A DNA stretch of 64,000 nt from Cymbidium sinense (lineage: Eukaryota > Streptophyta > Magnoliopsida > Asparagales > Orchidaceae): the NCBI GenBank assembly GCA_021442155.1, contig CM038229.1, forward strand, positions 90,346,693 to 90,410,692. Direction: 5' to 3'. Shown piece by piece: positions 1 to 12,558 of the stretch; within the stretch, counting starts at the first letter, position 1, and each line of letters opens with the position of its first letter. The notes under the pieces were generated by a model. That model did no database searches. It saw only the letters and a list, made by a program, of their open reading frames with translations, and was not told the origin of the DNA. The position numbers and the translations under genes were made by a program.

Positions 1-1
1 A

Positions 2-232
2 CAGTTTATTGAAGGCCAACCATTAGTTGAGCAAATTAATAATCTAGATGAAATAACGGTATTACAGGAAGATAGACCCATAAAAGAAATCTTAGTGCAA
101 TGGAATGGGGTATTAGCAAAGGACGATCTTGGACACCTCTCGGAGAATTTCGAGAGCTTATCTAACTTCGACCTTGAGGGCAAGGTCATTTTGGGAAGGG
201 GTAATGATGTGTACCGATATTACATCAAATAG
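2..232 (+). pseudogene. Ty3/Gypsy integrase C-terminal chromodomain (partial, cut by window edge)
   Basis: An open frame enters from the left edge and ends at TAG 230-232, about 76 residues. It reads EILVQWNGVLAKDDLGHLSE, then NFDLEGKVILGRGNDV. This is the chromodomain pattern at the end of plant chromovirus integrases (EVLVQWKG...W/L-E-D...F..F.LEDKV...GGN). The chromodomain is thought to guide integration to heterochromatin. The usual aromatic-rich W-E-D part is altered to LGHLSE, so the copy is probably decayed. The rest of the polyprotein lies outside the window. An A/G-rich tract (233-252) follows the stop and could be a polypurine tract, but no LTR boundary was established. Confidence 0.7.
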
Positions 233-2584
233 TAACAAAAAAAAGAGAAAAAACCAACATGGCTAAAAGACTTTGAACAGTAAGTGTGCGAAGTATCCAA
301 CAAACGAAACTTCGAGGAACTATTTCTATAAAGAAAATCAAGAAATACTAAATAATCTGTTAGAAAGAAAAACAGAATCTGTTAGCTAAAGCAAGAAACC
401 AAGAAGTGTAAAAGAATTCATATAAATAAACATGTAGAACACAATAAGAAGGAGATTTTTTTCCTGGCAGTTCTTCTTCTCTTCTTTCCTTCTGAAATTT
501 CATCTTCTTCGCTCGAGTCCGCCACTCGAAGGCCCTATCCTCGATATTTCTCGCCTCTTCTCGAGGAAGCGCATCTCGATAAGGTCGCGTGTCCTTATGA
601 GACTCCATTCTATTTCTCTCCCTAAACTAAAAGCGGCGAGACAGGAATGCGAGGATCCTGGTTGGATTCAAAAAACAGGAAGAAGAAGAGGAGATCCGCA
701 CGTTCGGCTTGTAATTGTGGCGGACAGGGGCATGGGGTTGGTTCAGCTTGTAGCAGTAACGAACATATGAAATGGATGGGATGGAGAGCTCTTTTGGCTT
801 GAAGCAGCAACGGACGGATAGGACGGATTTCAATCCCATGTGCCGGATGGCTTCACTGCAAAACATAGGTAGGGAGGGACAGCTGACCTTTGGCTTGAAG
901 GAGGAGACAGAGATAAAGAGTCCGTTCGATCACAAGGGAGAAAGGCAATCTCAGTATCTTGTGCTCGAGAACGAAAGAGGGAGGATTGGGAGGCTTTCAT
1001 TTGGCAGAGAGGAAAAGGAGCTGCAATTTTTTTTTTTTTTTGTTCCTGCCTGCTGCAGGGATAAGATAGTGAGGTGATAAGGAACGGATGATGTGGTGGC
1101 CTATAATTGATTGAATCAAAAGCATGGAAGTGGGCGGCTACGAGTTTTAAAGCATCGATGGATGTGATTAAGAGATAATCATATAGATTTATCTCAAAAT
1201 ATGTGCTAACTTTGATGAAATTTTAAGTGTGATAACTTTAGTCAAAGATGTCTATTATAGGTAATTTCAACATTCTAGATGCAATAACATAGTCCGTTTC
1301 AGATGGATGTCATTTTATTCAATTGAATAAATTGGACATCATTTAATTTAAAATTATGTGTCGTCACTCCCGTTCGCTCGATACTCGAGCAAACTCATCC
1401 GAATTGAGTGCAGACAGTCTTGTTTGACAAGTTTTGATATTTTGATGCTAACGACATAATTAATTTCATGAACGAGATCATTTGGGCATTGTGACTTGAC
1501 TTGATATGCATGTAGGTGCTTCAACCCTCCTTTTAATTGATCAACCGTCGAATTGTGCAATATGTAAATTCTGATTAATTTTGATCACGATGACAAAGTC
1601 CATTTATCAATTGGAGATCATTTCGACTAGTTTTGATGACGTCCCATGTATTTCAACCTCGATTTGCACACTGTTGCATTCAAAGTCGATCGACTTTGTC
1701 TTGTGAGCTCGACTCGACTCATGACGCATGCATGCAGGTCAACATTAAGAGCAAAAATACAAAGGCATAAACATAAATGTTATTTAAGTAAAATTTTAAA
1801 AAGTCATAAAATTATATTTAATCAAATTTTAATATTGTGTGATTATTGCTCAATTAGGTAAGTATTGTCAATATATGATTTGTTGGTGTACAAGAGTGTT
1901 CACGACATTAGAGAAAAATTATTTAATATCTCAACTTTGTATGAAGATTTAATACATGCACAAGTAAGAAAAGATTAGAACAAATACATATGTTTTTTAT
2001 TTGAACTTTGAAAAGAAGAAAAATCATGAGGCTTAATTCACTTGAAATAATTATATTAATATATGATGATAGATTCAATTGAAACTTTTTCTTATAATTA
2101 GAAAAATATTAATAAAATATAATAGATATAAATTATAGGAAATAAACACTTCAACCAAAATTATATGTGCCATGAGGCATTGATATTATCCTTAAGAGAT
2201 TCTATTATGGTTTGTTCGATTAATTTTTTTTGAGGAGAGGAGGCCAAGGAATACAAACTCTAGTATAATCTTGACATTTAAATATAAATCAGTTTTTTGT
2301 ATAGACAACATGTGTTAGTCTCATTGGCATGGTATGTGATAACAATGTGAGGCATGAGTAATGAAATCGCTTTAATGTTGATACAATATATTAATCTTGT
2401 GAATGATGATGTGCATTAATTACATGCAACAACTTTATTAGTGGTGCCATATATCAACAATGCGCATCAACCATGTAAGTGATTTTATGAGTCAACACTA
2501 TTTGAGATGACATTTGATAAAATTTGATGGAGGATGGGCAAACCTTCCTCTAATAACCGAGCATGATTGCTTGTTCGCTATTAC
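233..2584. other. Intergenic DNA, no gene recognised
   Basis: Positions 440-1080 are richer in G/C and purines and hold short open frames (360-608 -, 772-1077 +) that match no family I know. The motif GGCTTG(A/T)AG recurs at about 747, 797 and 892, a weak local repeat. From about 1100 the DNA is AT-rich with no long frame. The first few hundred bases may be 3' untranslated or LTR sequence of the chromovirus remnant. Confidence 0.4.
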
Positions 2585-3900
2585 CTAACTACAACCTTCT
2601 AACCTCTTACGACTATGTGGGCTCCAAAAATTTGCCACCAACCTCTCATATTGAAGAGAATATGATTTAAGTGTCGGTGTAATTTTCAGAAGGCAGATGG
2701 AATAGTAGATAAGACACAACCTAGAGATTTCACCCTCATTTTGCGAGGACTTTAGATATGGTTCTAGGTTTCCTATAAGCACAAGCACATATAGTTAATT
2801 ACCCCTCCTAATACAGAGAGAGAACTTTTGATTAAGGCTAGTTGTCAAGTCACTAAATGTGGCATAATAAATAGTATGTGGAGTTTAAAATTTAAGATTA
2901 TGAAATTCACCATCTTAACTTAAAGCGGATGGTTGGGGGAATGATGACGTGCCTAATCTATATCTCATTGTTCCGTCATCCCGTGCTATCGTGATCCCTA
3001 GTCTACTTAGTCAGAGGAGGTAGTCGAACCCGACCGAATGATCCTTAACACATGGGTTACATCATCCAAAAAATTCTTGCACTGGGTGGTGTTTGTCTAA
3101 AGACATGCTTAAGTCTACCTTAGCTGATAGAGGGTTTTTTGGCCTATCAAGTATATCCTATGATTCACAACTCGAGGATGAGCCATTGGGGAGCACATGG
3201 CTACAATCATGATCGTAACATAATAGTTTTATTTGGTGACAACCATCCGATCAAAGGACTTTGATTGTAACTACATCATATATCGAGCCTAATGGTCAAG
3301 CCACGCAGTTAGAGGACACGGGCCACGTCCTTATTGGCGTGAGATTGATTGGGAGTGAACATAGTATAACACTTGATTTGAGATTGTCTCCTTTGTTAGC
3401 AAGAGTTTTCTTAATTTATCACCTCCGACAAACAATTGTGGAAGGTGGGTTGAATTTTTAGCTTTAAGTTTTTAGATTAAATTTCATTTAGAAATTTATA
3501 GCTTAATGACATATTAGATTTCATATTTGGATTGATACTTAATTTGAGTTAGTTTGATCTGAAATTACAATCATACTTTGATGGAAGTATCCCCTCCGAT
3601 TGAAATCTTTACTCAACACAGCCATCATCAGGGTGTATTGTTTGATCATTTAATTTAATATTTCAGATCCTATCGACTCTATTAATTTAATAATAGAGGA
3701 TCAAATCTAATGTTATATAACAGAATTAGCTTTTCAGATATTTTAATAAGTAGAAATTCTTATAATAATTAGATTTTAAGGTTTTATTAACCTGGACAAG
3801 GTCTTAAGACCAATCCAAGAAGCAACTTGCGCAGCATCCTCAAACATTACGTTTAAGCATTTAATGTTGTGTCGGGACCTATGTGAGTATATTTAATAAT
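2585..3900. repeat. Direct repeat copy 1 of an unnamed AT-rich repeat
   Basis: This stretch is similar over about 1.3 kb to 4390-5720. Shared landmarks are GGCTCCAAAAATT(T/C)GCCACC (2620 and 4398), a GCGAGGACTTTA-type motif with TGGTTC(T/C)AGGTTTC, TAGTTAATTACCCCTC, ATGGTTGGGGGAA, and GCAGCATCCTCAAA near the end (about 3830 and 5600). No coding frame is conserved. It could be LTR-like or a non-autonomous element; no TG...CA ends were fixed. Confidence 0.6.
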
Positions 3901-4389
3901 TTAATAATTTTATTTCTAAATCATGAGATTGATTTTATATTTTTATTTAATTCCAACTTAGCCTGCACGGCCTTTTCAGACATTAAAATTTGCACTCTAA
4001 ATTTTCATATTTGAGCACATGTAGGTATTTATAGTTTAGATAATTTCGTCTAATTAATAAAATCATTGATTTTGAAAATCATAATTAGAATAAAATTTTT
4101 TAATTTATGGATTGAAAGAAGCTTCATAATTCATGAAAAATTTAATTTAGCATTCTTTCTTCCGCTTGCAGAAGAGTTGCGATCCGATGATATGAAGGTA
4201 TTTTAAATTATTCTAATAGTTTGTTAGATCCTTTGAAAATAATATTTAATTAATTTCTTTTATTTAGAGTTGTCTAGTCTTTGGATATTCAAGACTCTCA
4301 TTTATATCTATCATGACCTTAAAACTGCTACTATCTCGCCAATTTCTCTTTGATCTAATTTGAGGATTTAATAAGATGAATAATATGTT

Positions 4390-5720
4390 TCTATAGGCTC
4401 CAAAAATTCGCCACCGACCTCTCGATTAAGAAGTGATTTAAAAGTGTCGACGAAATTTTCAAAAGGTAGATAAAATAGTAGATAATACACTACCCAGAGA
4501 TTTCGCCCTCATCTTGTGAGGACTTTAAATCTGGTTCCAGGTTTCTTATATAATGCAAAGCACCCATATAGTTAATTACCCCTCACTAAGAGAGAACTTT
4601 CGAAGGCTAGTCGTTAGGTTGCTTGCTAGTATATAAAGAACATGTAGAGTTTAAAATTTAGAATTTATAATTTATGAAATTTATTATATTTAACTTAAAG
4701 AGGATGGTTGGGGGAACGAAGACGCGCCCGATCTAGATCCCATGGTTCCATCATCCCGGGCTGTCATGGTCCCTAGTCTACTTAATCAGAAGAGGTGGTC
4801 GACCCAACCTAACCTAAGAATCCTTATCAACAACACATGGGTTACGTCGTCCGAGAAATCCTTATAGACCTAAGGTGGTGTTTGTCTAAGGAGACAAGCT
4901 TAAGTTTACCTTAGCTAACAAAGAGCTTTTTGCCCAATCAAATATACCATATGGTTCATAACTCAAATGGCAGAGCCATTGGGGAGCATACGGGCTACAG
5001 TCGTGACCATAATATAATGGTGTCATTTAGCGACAACCACCCGGTCAGAGGACTCTGGTCGTAATTGCATCATGTGGAGCCTACTGGCCAAACCACGCAG
5101 TCAGAGGACACATGTCATGCCCTTGCTGACATGAGATTGTTTGAGAGTAAACATAGTTGTGTACTTAATTTAACTTTAGCTCCTTTGTGAGCTAGGATTT
5201 TCTTAATTTGTCACCTCCGACAAGCAATTAGGGATGGTGAATTAGATTTTTTAGCTTTAAGTTCTTTAAAAATTAAATTTTATTTTAGCATTTATAATTT
5301 GGTGATTTATTTGATTTTACATTTGCATTGATACTTGAGTTTGTTGATTCAATTTGAGATTGCAAGCACATTTTATGATAAGTATCCTCCTCGGTTGAAA
5401 TCTTCATTCAACATCATCATCGGGTGATTAATTGATTGAATCAAATATATTTGAGAACGATTTAATTCTATTTAGCTCCTAGAGGATATCTATTGTCACA
5501 TACGTAATTAGCATCTCGATATTTTAGTAAGTTGAAATTCTTATAATAGATTTTAAGTTTTGTTAACGACCAGCCTTAAGACTAAACCGGGAATCAACCC
5601 ACGCAGCATCCTCAAATACCAAATTTAAGCATTCAGCATAGTATCGGGGCCCATGCGGGTGTTTAAATCATTTAATCTATTATTTTAGATCTTGTCGACT
5701 ATGTTAATTTAGTAATAGAG
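4390..5720. repeat. Direct repeat copy 2 of the same AT-rich repeat
   Basis: Second copy in the same orientation as 2585-3900, offset about 1.78 kb. Motif order is the same: GGCTCCAAAAATTCGCCACC, TTAATTACCCCTCACTAAG, GATGGTTGGGGGAACGA, CACCTCCGACAAGCAATTAG, GCAGCATCCTCAAATACC. Many substitutions and small indels separate the copies, so the duplication is old. Confidence 0.6.
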
Positions 5721-5929
5721 GATCAGATCTTGATTTATATTTTGAGAATTTTAGATTTCGGGATATTAAATATAAATATCTTAGATATTTTTAATAATAA
5801 TGATTACCCCTCCAGTTGATATCTTTGATCAACCAAGTTATCATTGGAGAGTTAGGAGATAGTTGTTATACTCCCAAATGAGAGAATTAGCTTCTTAGAG
5901 ATTTTCTCAAACAGAGAAAGCTATAACAA

Positions 5930-6060
5930 CATCATTAGGTTTTGTTAACCCGGACCCAGTCCGTAGACCCAACCGGGAATCAACCTGTTCAACATCCTCA
6001 AACACTAAGTTTAAGCATTCAGCATAGTGTCAGGGACCATGCGGCTGTATTTAAGAATGC
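5930..6060. repeat. Partial third copy (tail only) of the AT-rich repeat
   Basis: Only the last part of the unit recurs: GTTAACCCGGACC, GGGAATCAACCTG, AACATCCTCAAACACTAAGT, CAGCATAGTGTC and CCATGCGG. The same string of motifs lies near 3790-3890 and 5570-5660. Confidence 0.55.
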
Positions 6061-6595
6061 TTACACACTTTTGAGGTATTAAATTTGAGTTTTAATCATT
6101 CTTTATAATATGTGCAAGAGTTTAATTGAATCTTTAATTAACGTCTTTTGTTTACTTATGTATATGAATCTGTAAAAAATTTGAAATTAACATTACTTCA
6201 ACTCGATTCCATTTTAGATTCTTAGCAAGATGTTATTTCAAAATTTGGCTTTACTTGGGTGGCAAAAAATTGCCTTTATATAGCTTGTTTTATTTTAAGT
6301 AATCCCTATAGAGCATCTTTTCCTATCTATAAATAGACAGACTGTTCAGTTCATTTTCATTCAAATACATTCAGTTCTGTTATGTCATCTGAAGGTTTTG
6401 AGTGTGAAGAAGTTTTGCTTACATTTTGGAGTGAAGTCCTAAATCCTCGAGCAAGTTTTGTCTTTCTCCCTTTTTTTATATTGATTTTATTTTACAAAAA
6501 AAAATTTGTTTCTTAATTTTTTTTATTTTAGTTGTTATTATGCATTTTTTTTAGTTTTATATTATACTTAAGTTTATTTGAGTCCATTATTAGTT

Positions 6596-6800
6596 CAAAA
6601 TTTGGCAGTCTCCTAGTGTCATCCCTACGTAGGGGGCTACATCGGGAGGCTATTAGGCCTTCCGTCAGCTCTACCGAGCATAACAATCGAGATGATACTA
6701 CGTGTGTCTTCACCGTTAAATTTACGAGCATAAGCGTCTTCAAACTCATCAGCTCTACTGAGCATAACTAGATCTTCAAATATCTGCATAAAAGAAAGCA
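6596..6800 (+). repeat. Dispersed repeat (GGGGGCTACATCGG family), copy 1
   Basis: It contains CGTAGGGGGCTACATCGGGA, a GAGCATAAC motif repeated three times and CTGCATAAAAG near the end. Two related stretches lie at 15062-15240 and 15290-15425. All are non-coding and decayed. Element class is not recognised. Confidence 0.5.
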
Positions 6801-7251
6801 TATATTTTTTTTGTTTATAATTACACGGATGTGTTTTGAGTAAGTATGCTGGATGAGTCAAATAATAATCCTAGCTTGTAGAAAATAATAATAATAAGAA
6901 AAAATCTGCACTTCCAATCGCTTTACATTTATCTTAAAATGTGTTCCTTTGTTGCTAGGGAGAACCTAGTAGGATGTGAGTGTGATCTAACTCGAACTAT
7001 CAATCAACAAGATGATATCTTTGCACCTGCATAAACATGACTTCGCTTTGTTTCTTTGAATATCATCAAAATAGATTGCAAAAATGTGATTACATTTAAT
7101 CCATAGTTTAAAATCTGTTAGAACATAAAGAAAATAATGCACAATCTTAAGTCCCACAGAATCTAAAATCTCGCTTCTTTGTTTTGCCTCTAATGTGATG
7201 TATGAAAAATGGAGAGATAGGTTAAATAAAAAAAATAAAAAAAAATGACAC
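6801..7251. other. AT-rich flank, nothing recognised
   Basis: No open frame or repeat could be supported between the dispersed repeat and the PIF/Harbinger left end. An A-rich run (7226-7246) sits just outside the TIR. Confidence 0.4.
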
Positions 7252-7254
7252 TTA

Positions 7255-7277
7255 GGGGGTGTTTGGCAATGGATTTA
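7255..7277 (+). repeat. Left terminal inverted repeat of the PIF/Harbinger element
   Basis: GGGGGTGTTTGGCAA followed by TGGATTTA. It pairs with 12531-12558. Subterminal TAAATCC/GGATTTA motifs follow to about 7420. Confidence 0.85.
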
Positions 7278-7420
7278 CCAGGGATTTAGCTAGCTAAATC
7301 CCGTAAATCCTACCAAACACCTTGTGCAGATTTACTAAATCCTTTTGCATCGTAAATCCAAATAATTGAAAGTTGCGAAATCCGGATTTGTTAAATCCCG
7401 ATTGCGATTTAATGGATTTA
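7278..7420. repeat. Left subterminal motif cluster
   Basis: Repeated GGATTTA, TTAAATCC and TTTACTAAATCC motifs on both strands, echoed at 12385-12530. Such clusters are known transposase-binding regions in PIF/Harbinger-like elements; binding here is inferred. Confidence 0.5.
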
Positions 7421-7880
7421 TGATCGTAAAACCTCGTGATAATGGAATTGGAAGCTTGTCGTAACCCTTCCGAACCTCTATTTCTTCACGGATCGTCGCT
7501 TCCGACATCTTCGCCTAGCCACATTCGCCTCTAGTGTCTCCGTAGATTACTATACGGTTGGTTCCTTCTATGCTTCCTTACGGCTCTAGCCTCTTCATGA
7601 TTTTTTCTTTTTTGAGATAGATTTGTGTCCTTGTTGAATTTTCACATGTGAAACTTTCGGCCTTGGATGACTTGTTTGGTTTCAAAATGCTCGAGTTCGT
7701 TATATACGGGAATATGAGAAGCTTATGTAGTAGACCATTAGTATTTCTTGATTTCAGATAACGGGTTTTTTTTGTTTGCATTACATACCATTTTGTCCTT
7801 TTTTTTCTTCTTTGTATGTTATTAATTTATAAGACTGTCTCTTTGTTTCACTGAAGATGAAATTTTATTGCTTGTGTAAT

Positions 7881-8998
7881 TCACAATTGAAAGTTCGTTG
7901 GTTTTATTTCTGTTTTGTCTTCGCCTTCAGCAAGACATTTAATTTCTGAAAATATTATTTGGTACTCCCAATGTCTTCTTACTACAGTCTTCTCAATCAA
8001 AAGATACTCATTAATGTGATTAAGCTTTGGGTTCTTCTCTGGATTCATTTCAGCACAGTAACTTTCCGGGATCATAGAAATTTTACCTCCTGCCTCTTTC
8101 TGCTGCTTAGTGGCTGGGTTGTTCTGAAGCACTTCTGATAAGTTTCTATTATCTGCTATTATATTTAGCTCTGGAAGGGTCTCTGGTATTTTTTTGATCT
8201 TTGGGTTCTGAAAATCTTCTAAGTCTCACAGAAATTGAGTTCCCCCCTTGTTTCTCACTCTATGTCAACTCCGACAATGATAATGCTAGATGACTCGATT
8301 TATTTGATGCGGTGGTTTTAATACCTTTGTTAGAAACATTGAATATAGGCAATTTTTTGCAGAGGCAAATTTGATCCAATTTTCGAGTCTTTGAATTTGG
8401 AGCTTTATTCAGGCTTGGATTGTTGCAGGTTCAGTGGTGGTTGAACAGCTTTTGAACCATTTCTTGAAGCTATCCTTTTCTGTCGTTCTCTTTTCAAAGC
8501 TTCCAATCTTCTGATATCTTCCTCTTCCTGAAAAAAGAAAATAAAAACAACAATGTTAAAATAATAAAGATGTGGAGAAATCCAGCTACACAAATTATGC
8601 CCATTTTTGAGATTAAGGAATTAATAGTTTATATTATAAATTCTAGGCCCATCACTTAAATACTTAACAGCTCTATTTCTCTACTAAGAAACCAACAATA
8701 AATTGGTGATGAGTAGCTACATTGAAGGGGATAGTTAACAGTATACATACACGTTCCTTCTTTAGCTTTTGTAGATCAGATTTGTAGTTTCTTAGATTCT
8801 CTGCTCTCTTTGCATTTCAGTCAGACGGGTAGACCTCATTGTTGTCGTCTTCCTCATACTTGAATCCCTTATTTTCTTTTCCAATTCACTCTGAGGAGAC
8901 TTTAGCTTTACTTCATCAGTTTTACTGAAGCCCGCATTGATGCTTGCTGAGACGTTATCTTCTTCATGTGAAAACAAGCTCATCATTGTTAAACTCAT
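7881..8998 (-). pseudogene. Captured host-gene fragment, COP1-interacting-protein-7-like (two exons, one intron)
   Basis: The upstream exon (8998 down to 8751) encodes an acidic, Ser-rich stretch (SELEKKIRDSSMRKTTTMRS) and, after a frameshift, NLRNYKSDLQKLKKER. A GTATGT donor follows at 8750 and a pyrimidine-rich tract with CAG acceptor at 8530-8528. The next exon reads EEEDIRRLEALKRERQKR. Joined across the intron the charged helix is continuous, as in plant COP1-interacting protein 7-like proteins. Downstream frames hold (K/R)RFSEPK-like and LLIEKTVV segments that I also associate with that family. No start or natural stop is present and frames are broken, so this is a fragment, not a gene. 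The family call is from memory; a different coiled-coil protein is possible. Confidence 0.55.
8528..8750 (-). other. Spliceosomal intron kept inside the captured fragment
   Basis: On the - strand the donor is CGT|GTATGT (8750) and the acceptor is TTTCTTTTTTCAG|GAAG (8528). The 223-base spacer is AT-rich. An intron shows the capture was at DNA level, not from spliced mRNA. Confidence 0.6.
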
Positions 8999-9699
8999 CT
9001 AACGGGGATTAAAAGAAATATTTCAGTCTAGAAAAAAATTATCTATATTTAGTTCAAATACAAAACACTAAAATCTTATCCACAAAATTATCTCGCATGA
9101 AGCATTTCTTCTAGCATTAATAATGTTTTCGTGTGAGGCATGAAACATTAAATAATGTACTTTTTGTTGAGGTTTTTCCTAGAATCTATCTATTCTCATG
9201 TAATAACATGAACAACAATGGTTTGAAGAACATTAATAATAGTATAAAATGACCTATTTATTACAATACTTTGAAGAAACGATACTTTGCAGAACCTAAA
9301 CAACACTAGAGATAAGGCGAGTTATGCTTTCTTCAAAATCATTCTGATGTTGTCAATATATTACTTCTAAATAAATTTTTTGATTTTAAAATATATTCAG
9401 AATGTCGTCGCAACATTTACAAGCAAGTTCAGATAGTTCAGTTGCTCTGAATAAATTTATAAAATGCACTCGAAATAAACGAACTATTTGATGTCGCGTT
9501 AAGGTCTTAGAAATTATCAATGTTGGTGATACTGCATCTGATCAGGAGTCAACGAACGTCAAGTCCATTTGTCGTAACCAAATACGTCGAAAATAAGACA
9601 TTTGTTATTCGTGTGAGGCAAATCTAATTTCAATACTATTATCGTGCCAACATAGCCGTCATTGTTTTATTCATACTAAAATTTAATTTCTACTTGTAG

Positions 9700-10310
9700 A
9701 TATGAAAGGCTTTTTAAAGGGAAAATCCAAAGACCGCTTCCAAGTTCTCACATTAATGTTGGAGATGATTTACCAACTCATGAAGAGAATGCACGAAGCA
9801 GGAGTAGCAGAGTTCTAAATGGCCTGAACATCATAATGTGATTTTCGGGACATACTATGGGAACAATTTGTGCATGGCAATATCTGCAACGGTGTAATAA
9901 GGAGAAACAAATGGCACGAGGTAGTTGCATTAAATAGAAACAAAGTACACAACCGCTATTATGACATGGTATAAGAACATGAAAGCAAACAGATGTTATA
10001 TCAACTAACTAACCGAGGATGGGGTTGGGATGAGGTGTTGAATATATCATTACTAGATGAAATATGGGAAGAGGTGATGGGTAAGTTAATTTATTCTGTC
10101 AAGATTTAGATATCTACTTTATTAAAACTGAAAATCTAATGATAAATTTCATCTAATCAAAACAGAAAAATTCCAAAATGCGATGCTTTAGACGAAACCC
10201 CTTTCAACTGTACCATATATTTGAAAATATTTGTGGTGATAATATTGCAGCGGGTACACAAGCACGCTCAACACGAAGCAATACATCAAGAGGAGATCCA
10301 AATAATCAAC
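9700..10310 (+). pseudogene. PIF/Harbinger ORF1, MYB/SANT-like DNA-binding protein (broken)
   Basis: Reading across frames, the order is a weak helix with RRNKWHEVVAL, then NRGWGWDEVLNISLLDEIWE (about 10012-10075), then KFQNAM and PFQLYHIFENICGDNIAAGT (about 10165-10250). This is the plant MYB/SANT-like (Myb_DNA-bind_3) pattern W...LxNR...GxGWD...I.A.DE.WEE....KF...P...Y..L..IFG. PIF elements encode such a protein beside the transposase; it binds the element ends and helps nuclear import. Stops and frameshifts break it at several points, so no start is assigned. Confidence 0.7.
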
Positions 10311-11039
10311 AGAGATAACCACGAGGTAGGATTATTGATAATTTCATGTCAAAAATTAACTTTGTGGGGAAGCAATAGGAGAGACAGGGGACTTTATGAC
10401 TCACTTTGATCGCACTCCTAATGATTAACCTAAGCCAAAGCGATCATCAAGTGATAATCAATAAAATCGCCAAAGAGCGAAGAAACCAGCAAACTAGAAA
10501 ATATTACAGAACATGCTTAAAAAATGTTGAAAAGAAATTAGTGAAACTATGAATAAATATTATCCATACACAATGGATGATTATCCACTGCTATCCACGT
10601 CCTAACATCTCAACCGAGGGTTTACTTGTGCGTGATTGACGCGATCAAGGATTGTAGTGACAATAAAGTTATTAATGAGGTGGGAAGGTGATATGCTACG
10701 CCATTGGATAACACACGTTGTAACCCATCCACGCTTTTATGGATCGCCGATGGCTTTAGGCTAAATTCGCAGCCATCCATTTTTTAGCTAGCATTTGTTT
10801 GAGTTAGTTGATTATTTATTACCGTAATTTTGCTTATGTTGTGCTAATTAGCGTAATTTTTCTTTGTTCTTGTTAACGTTTGATGTGTCGTTTATGTAAT
10901 TTTGATCCAATTTATTGTGAACTTAACCTGTTATCTGTTATGCATCTGATGTGGTATCTTATACTTTGGTAATAACACTGAAATGACATATAATGCTAGA
11001 AGAGGTGCGACGTTTGTTCATTAATTGACAATTTTGAGA

Positions 11040-12050
11040 TGAGACGCTATCAAGCGCGCTCCCATCTATTATCGATGATAATGCTCAAGCACTGATGAAC
11101 AAGGTTACATTCAGAGGCCTATGTTTGATAGACAATACACAGGCATCAATACATACTGATATTCTTAACGGACATCCACGATGTTCTTACGTTTGTTTTA
11201 GATTACCAATGCAAGCATTTATAGAGCTCAGAGATCTTTTGGTTAGTCAAGGATTATTAACTAACACAAGAAATATGATTGCGGCAGAATAATTAGGCAT
11301 CTTTTTAAGAGGTGTTGCACACGCGCATAGTTACAAACAACTTTGTGAATTTTTCAACATTCATTAGAAAGCAATGCTACTTCAAGTGTTCAAGCTCATT
11401 TTATTATCATGAGTTCATCAACCTACCACTACCACAAGTGATTGTCATTCATTTGTAGTAATCCCAAATTCCATCCATTTTTAGTAATGTCATAGGTAAT
11501 CGATGGAACACATGTATCATGTTGTCATTCATTGCGAATGATCGTATCGTAAAAGCATTCACTTCACAAAATATCATGGTTGCTGTTTCATTTGATCGTT
11601 AATTTATTTATCTAGCTTCTGGTTGGGAAGGATCTGCAGCATATATGAGAGTTTTACGTTAGTCAGTTGAGCAAGATTTTTTCATGTTCCATGAGGAAGT
11701 ATTACTTGGTGATTCAGTTACAATATGACAAATTTATTGCACTATTTAGAGGTTTTCGTTATCACCTAAGTGACTGTGGAGGTACAACTCAGAGATACAG
11801 GCCAGAGTTGTTTAACCATCGTCATGCACAACTACGAATGTGGTGGAGAACTTTGGGATTTGGAAAGAAAGATTTCAGGTCTTGACTCACATGTGTAAAT
11901 TTCCTTTAATTGTGCATAGTGATATTGTAATTGTATGTGCGGTCCTACACAATTTTATTGGTCGTTATTATGGAGATGACTATTACTTTAATATGCCCCA
12001 AATAGAAATGCTACATGATAGCGACTTAGGAGAGGTGATCAGATGATGAA
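11040..12050 (+). pseudogene. PIF/Harbinger DDE transposase (broken)
   Basis: Pieces in three frames line up in family order. The N-terminal helical region includes CSYVCFRLPMQAFIELRDLL (about 11180-11240) and a LGIFLRGVAHAHSYKQLCEF segment. The first catalytic Asp region is IDGTH-like at about 11494. The second region is ASGWEGSAAYMRVLR (about 11618-11660). Then come GFRYHLSD and ELFNHRHAQLR (about 11753-11835), and a shifted frame gives FGIWKERFQVL (about 11850-11880) and VCAVLHNFI. In intact copies the last catalytic Glu sits in the NVIERxFG motif; here that stretch reads MVENFG after a frameshift. At least three stops and several frameshifts are present, so it is inactive. Confidence 0.85.
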
Positions 12051-12384
12051 GCGTCGATGCAACTATTGAAAAAGAGTTCAAGGAGATGATTTTATACGTA
12101 ATAGCTACTACAATATGGGAAGTAGTAAGAAAATAACTTTATACATTAAGAAAATATTTGATTATATAGTTTTAATATAATTTTTTCACATTCACAGAAA
12201 TTGAGGTATTAACGTGTGTAATATTTTCAAGGAAAAAAATTATTTATATTATTAGAAAAATTTCTTAGATCCAACTAATGTAATGTTTATTAATATTTTA
12301 TAATGAATATGATATTTTGTTAAATGATGAATTTTAATTTTAATATTTTATTTTTTTATTTTAAAATATTATTATTTAATTATA

Positions 12385-12530
12385 ACAGACTTAAATCCTC
12401 TTATAATTTACCAAACATCTTTATGGATTTAACAGGATTTAACAAATCTGTTATCAAACATTTTTCAAGATTTAACATCTCATGATTTATTAAATCCAGA
12501 TATGCTAGATTTACTAAATCCTATTTGAAA
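12385..12530. repeat. Right subterminal motif cluster of the PIF element
   Basis: It contains TTAAATCC, GGATTTAACA (twice) and TTTACTAAATCC, mirroring the left subterminal cluster. Confidence 0.5.
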
Positions 12531-12558
12531 TAAATCCAGTCCGTTGCCAAACACCCCC
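12531..12558 (-). repeat. Right terminal inverted repeat of the PIF/Harbinger element
   Basis: TAAATCCA then GTCCG then TTGCCAAACACCCCC. Compared with the left TIR, five extra bases (GTCCG) split the two conserved blocks. A sixth C follows at 12559. Confidence 0.85.
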
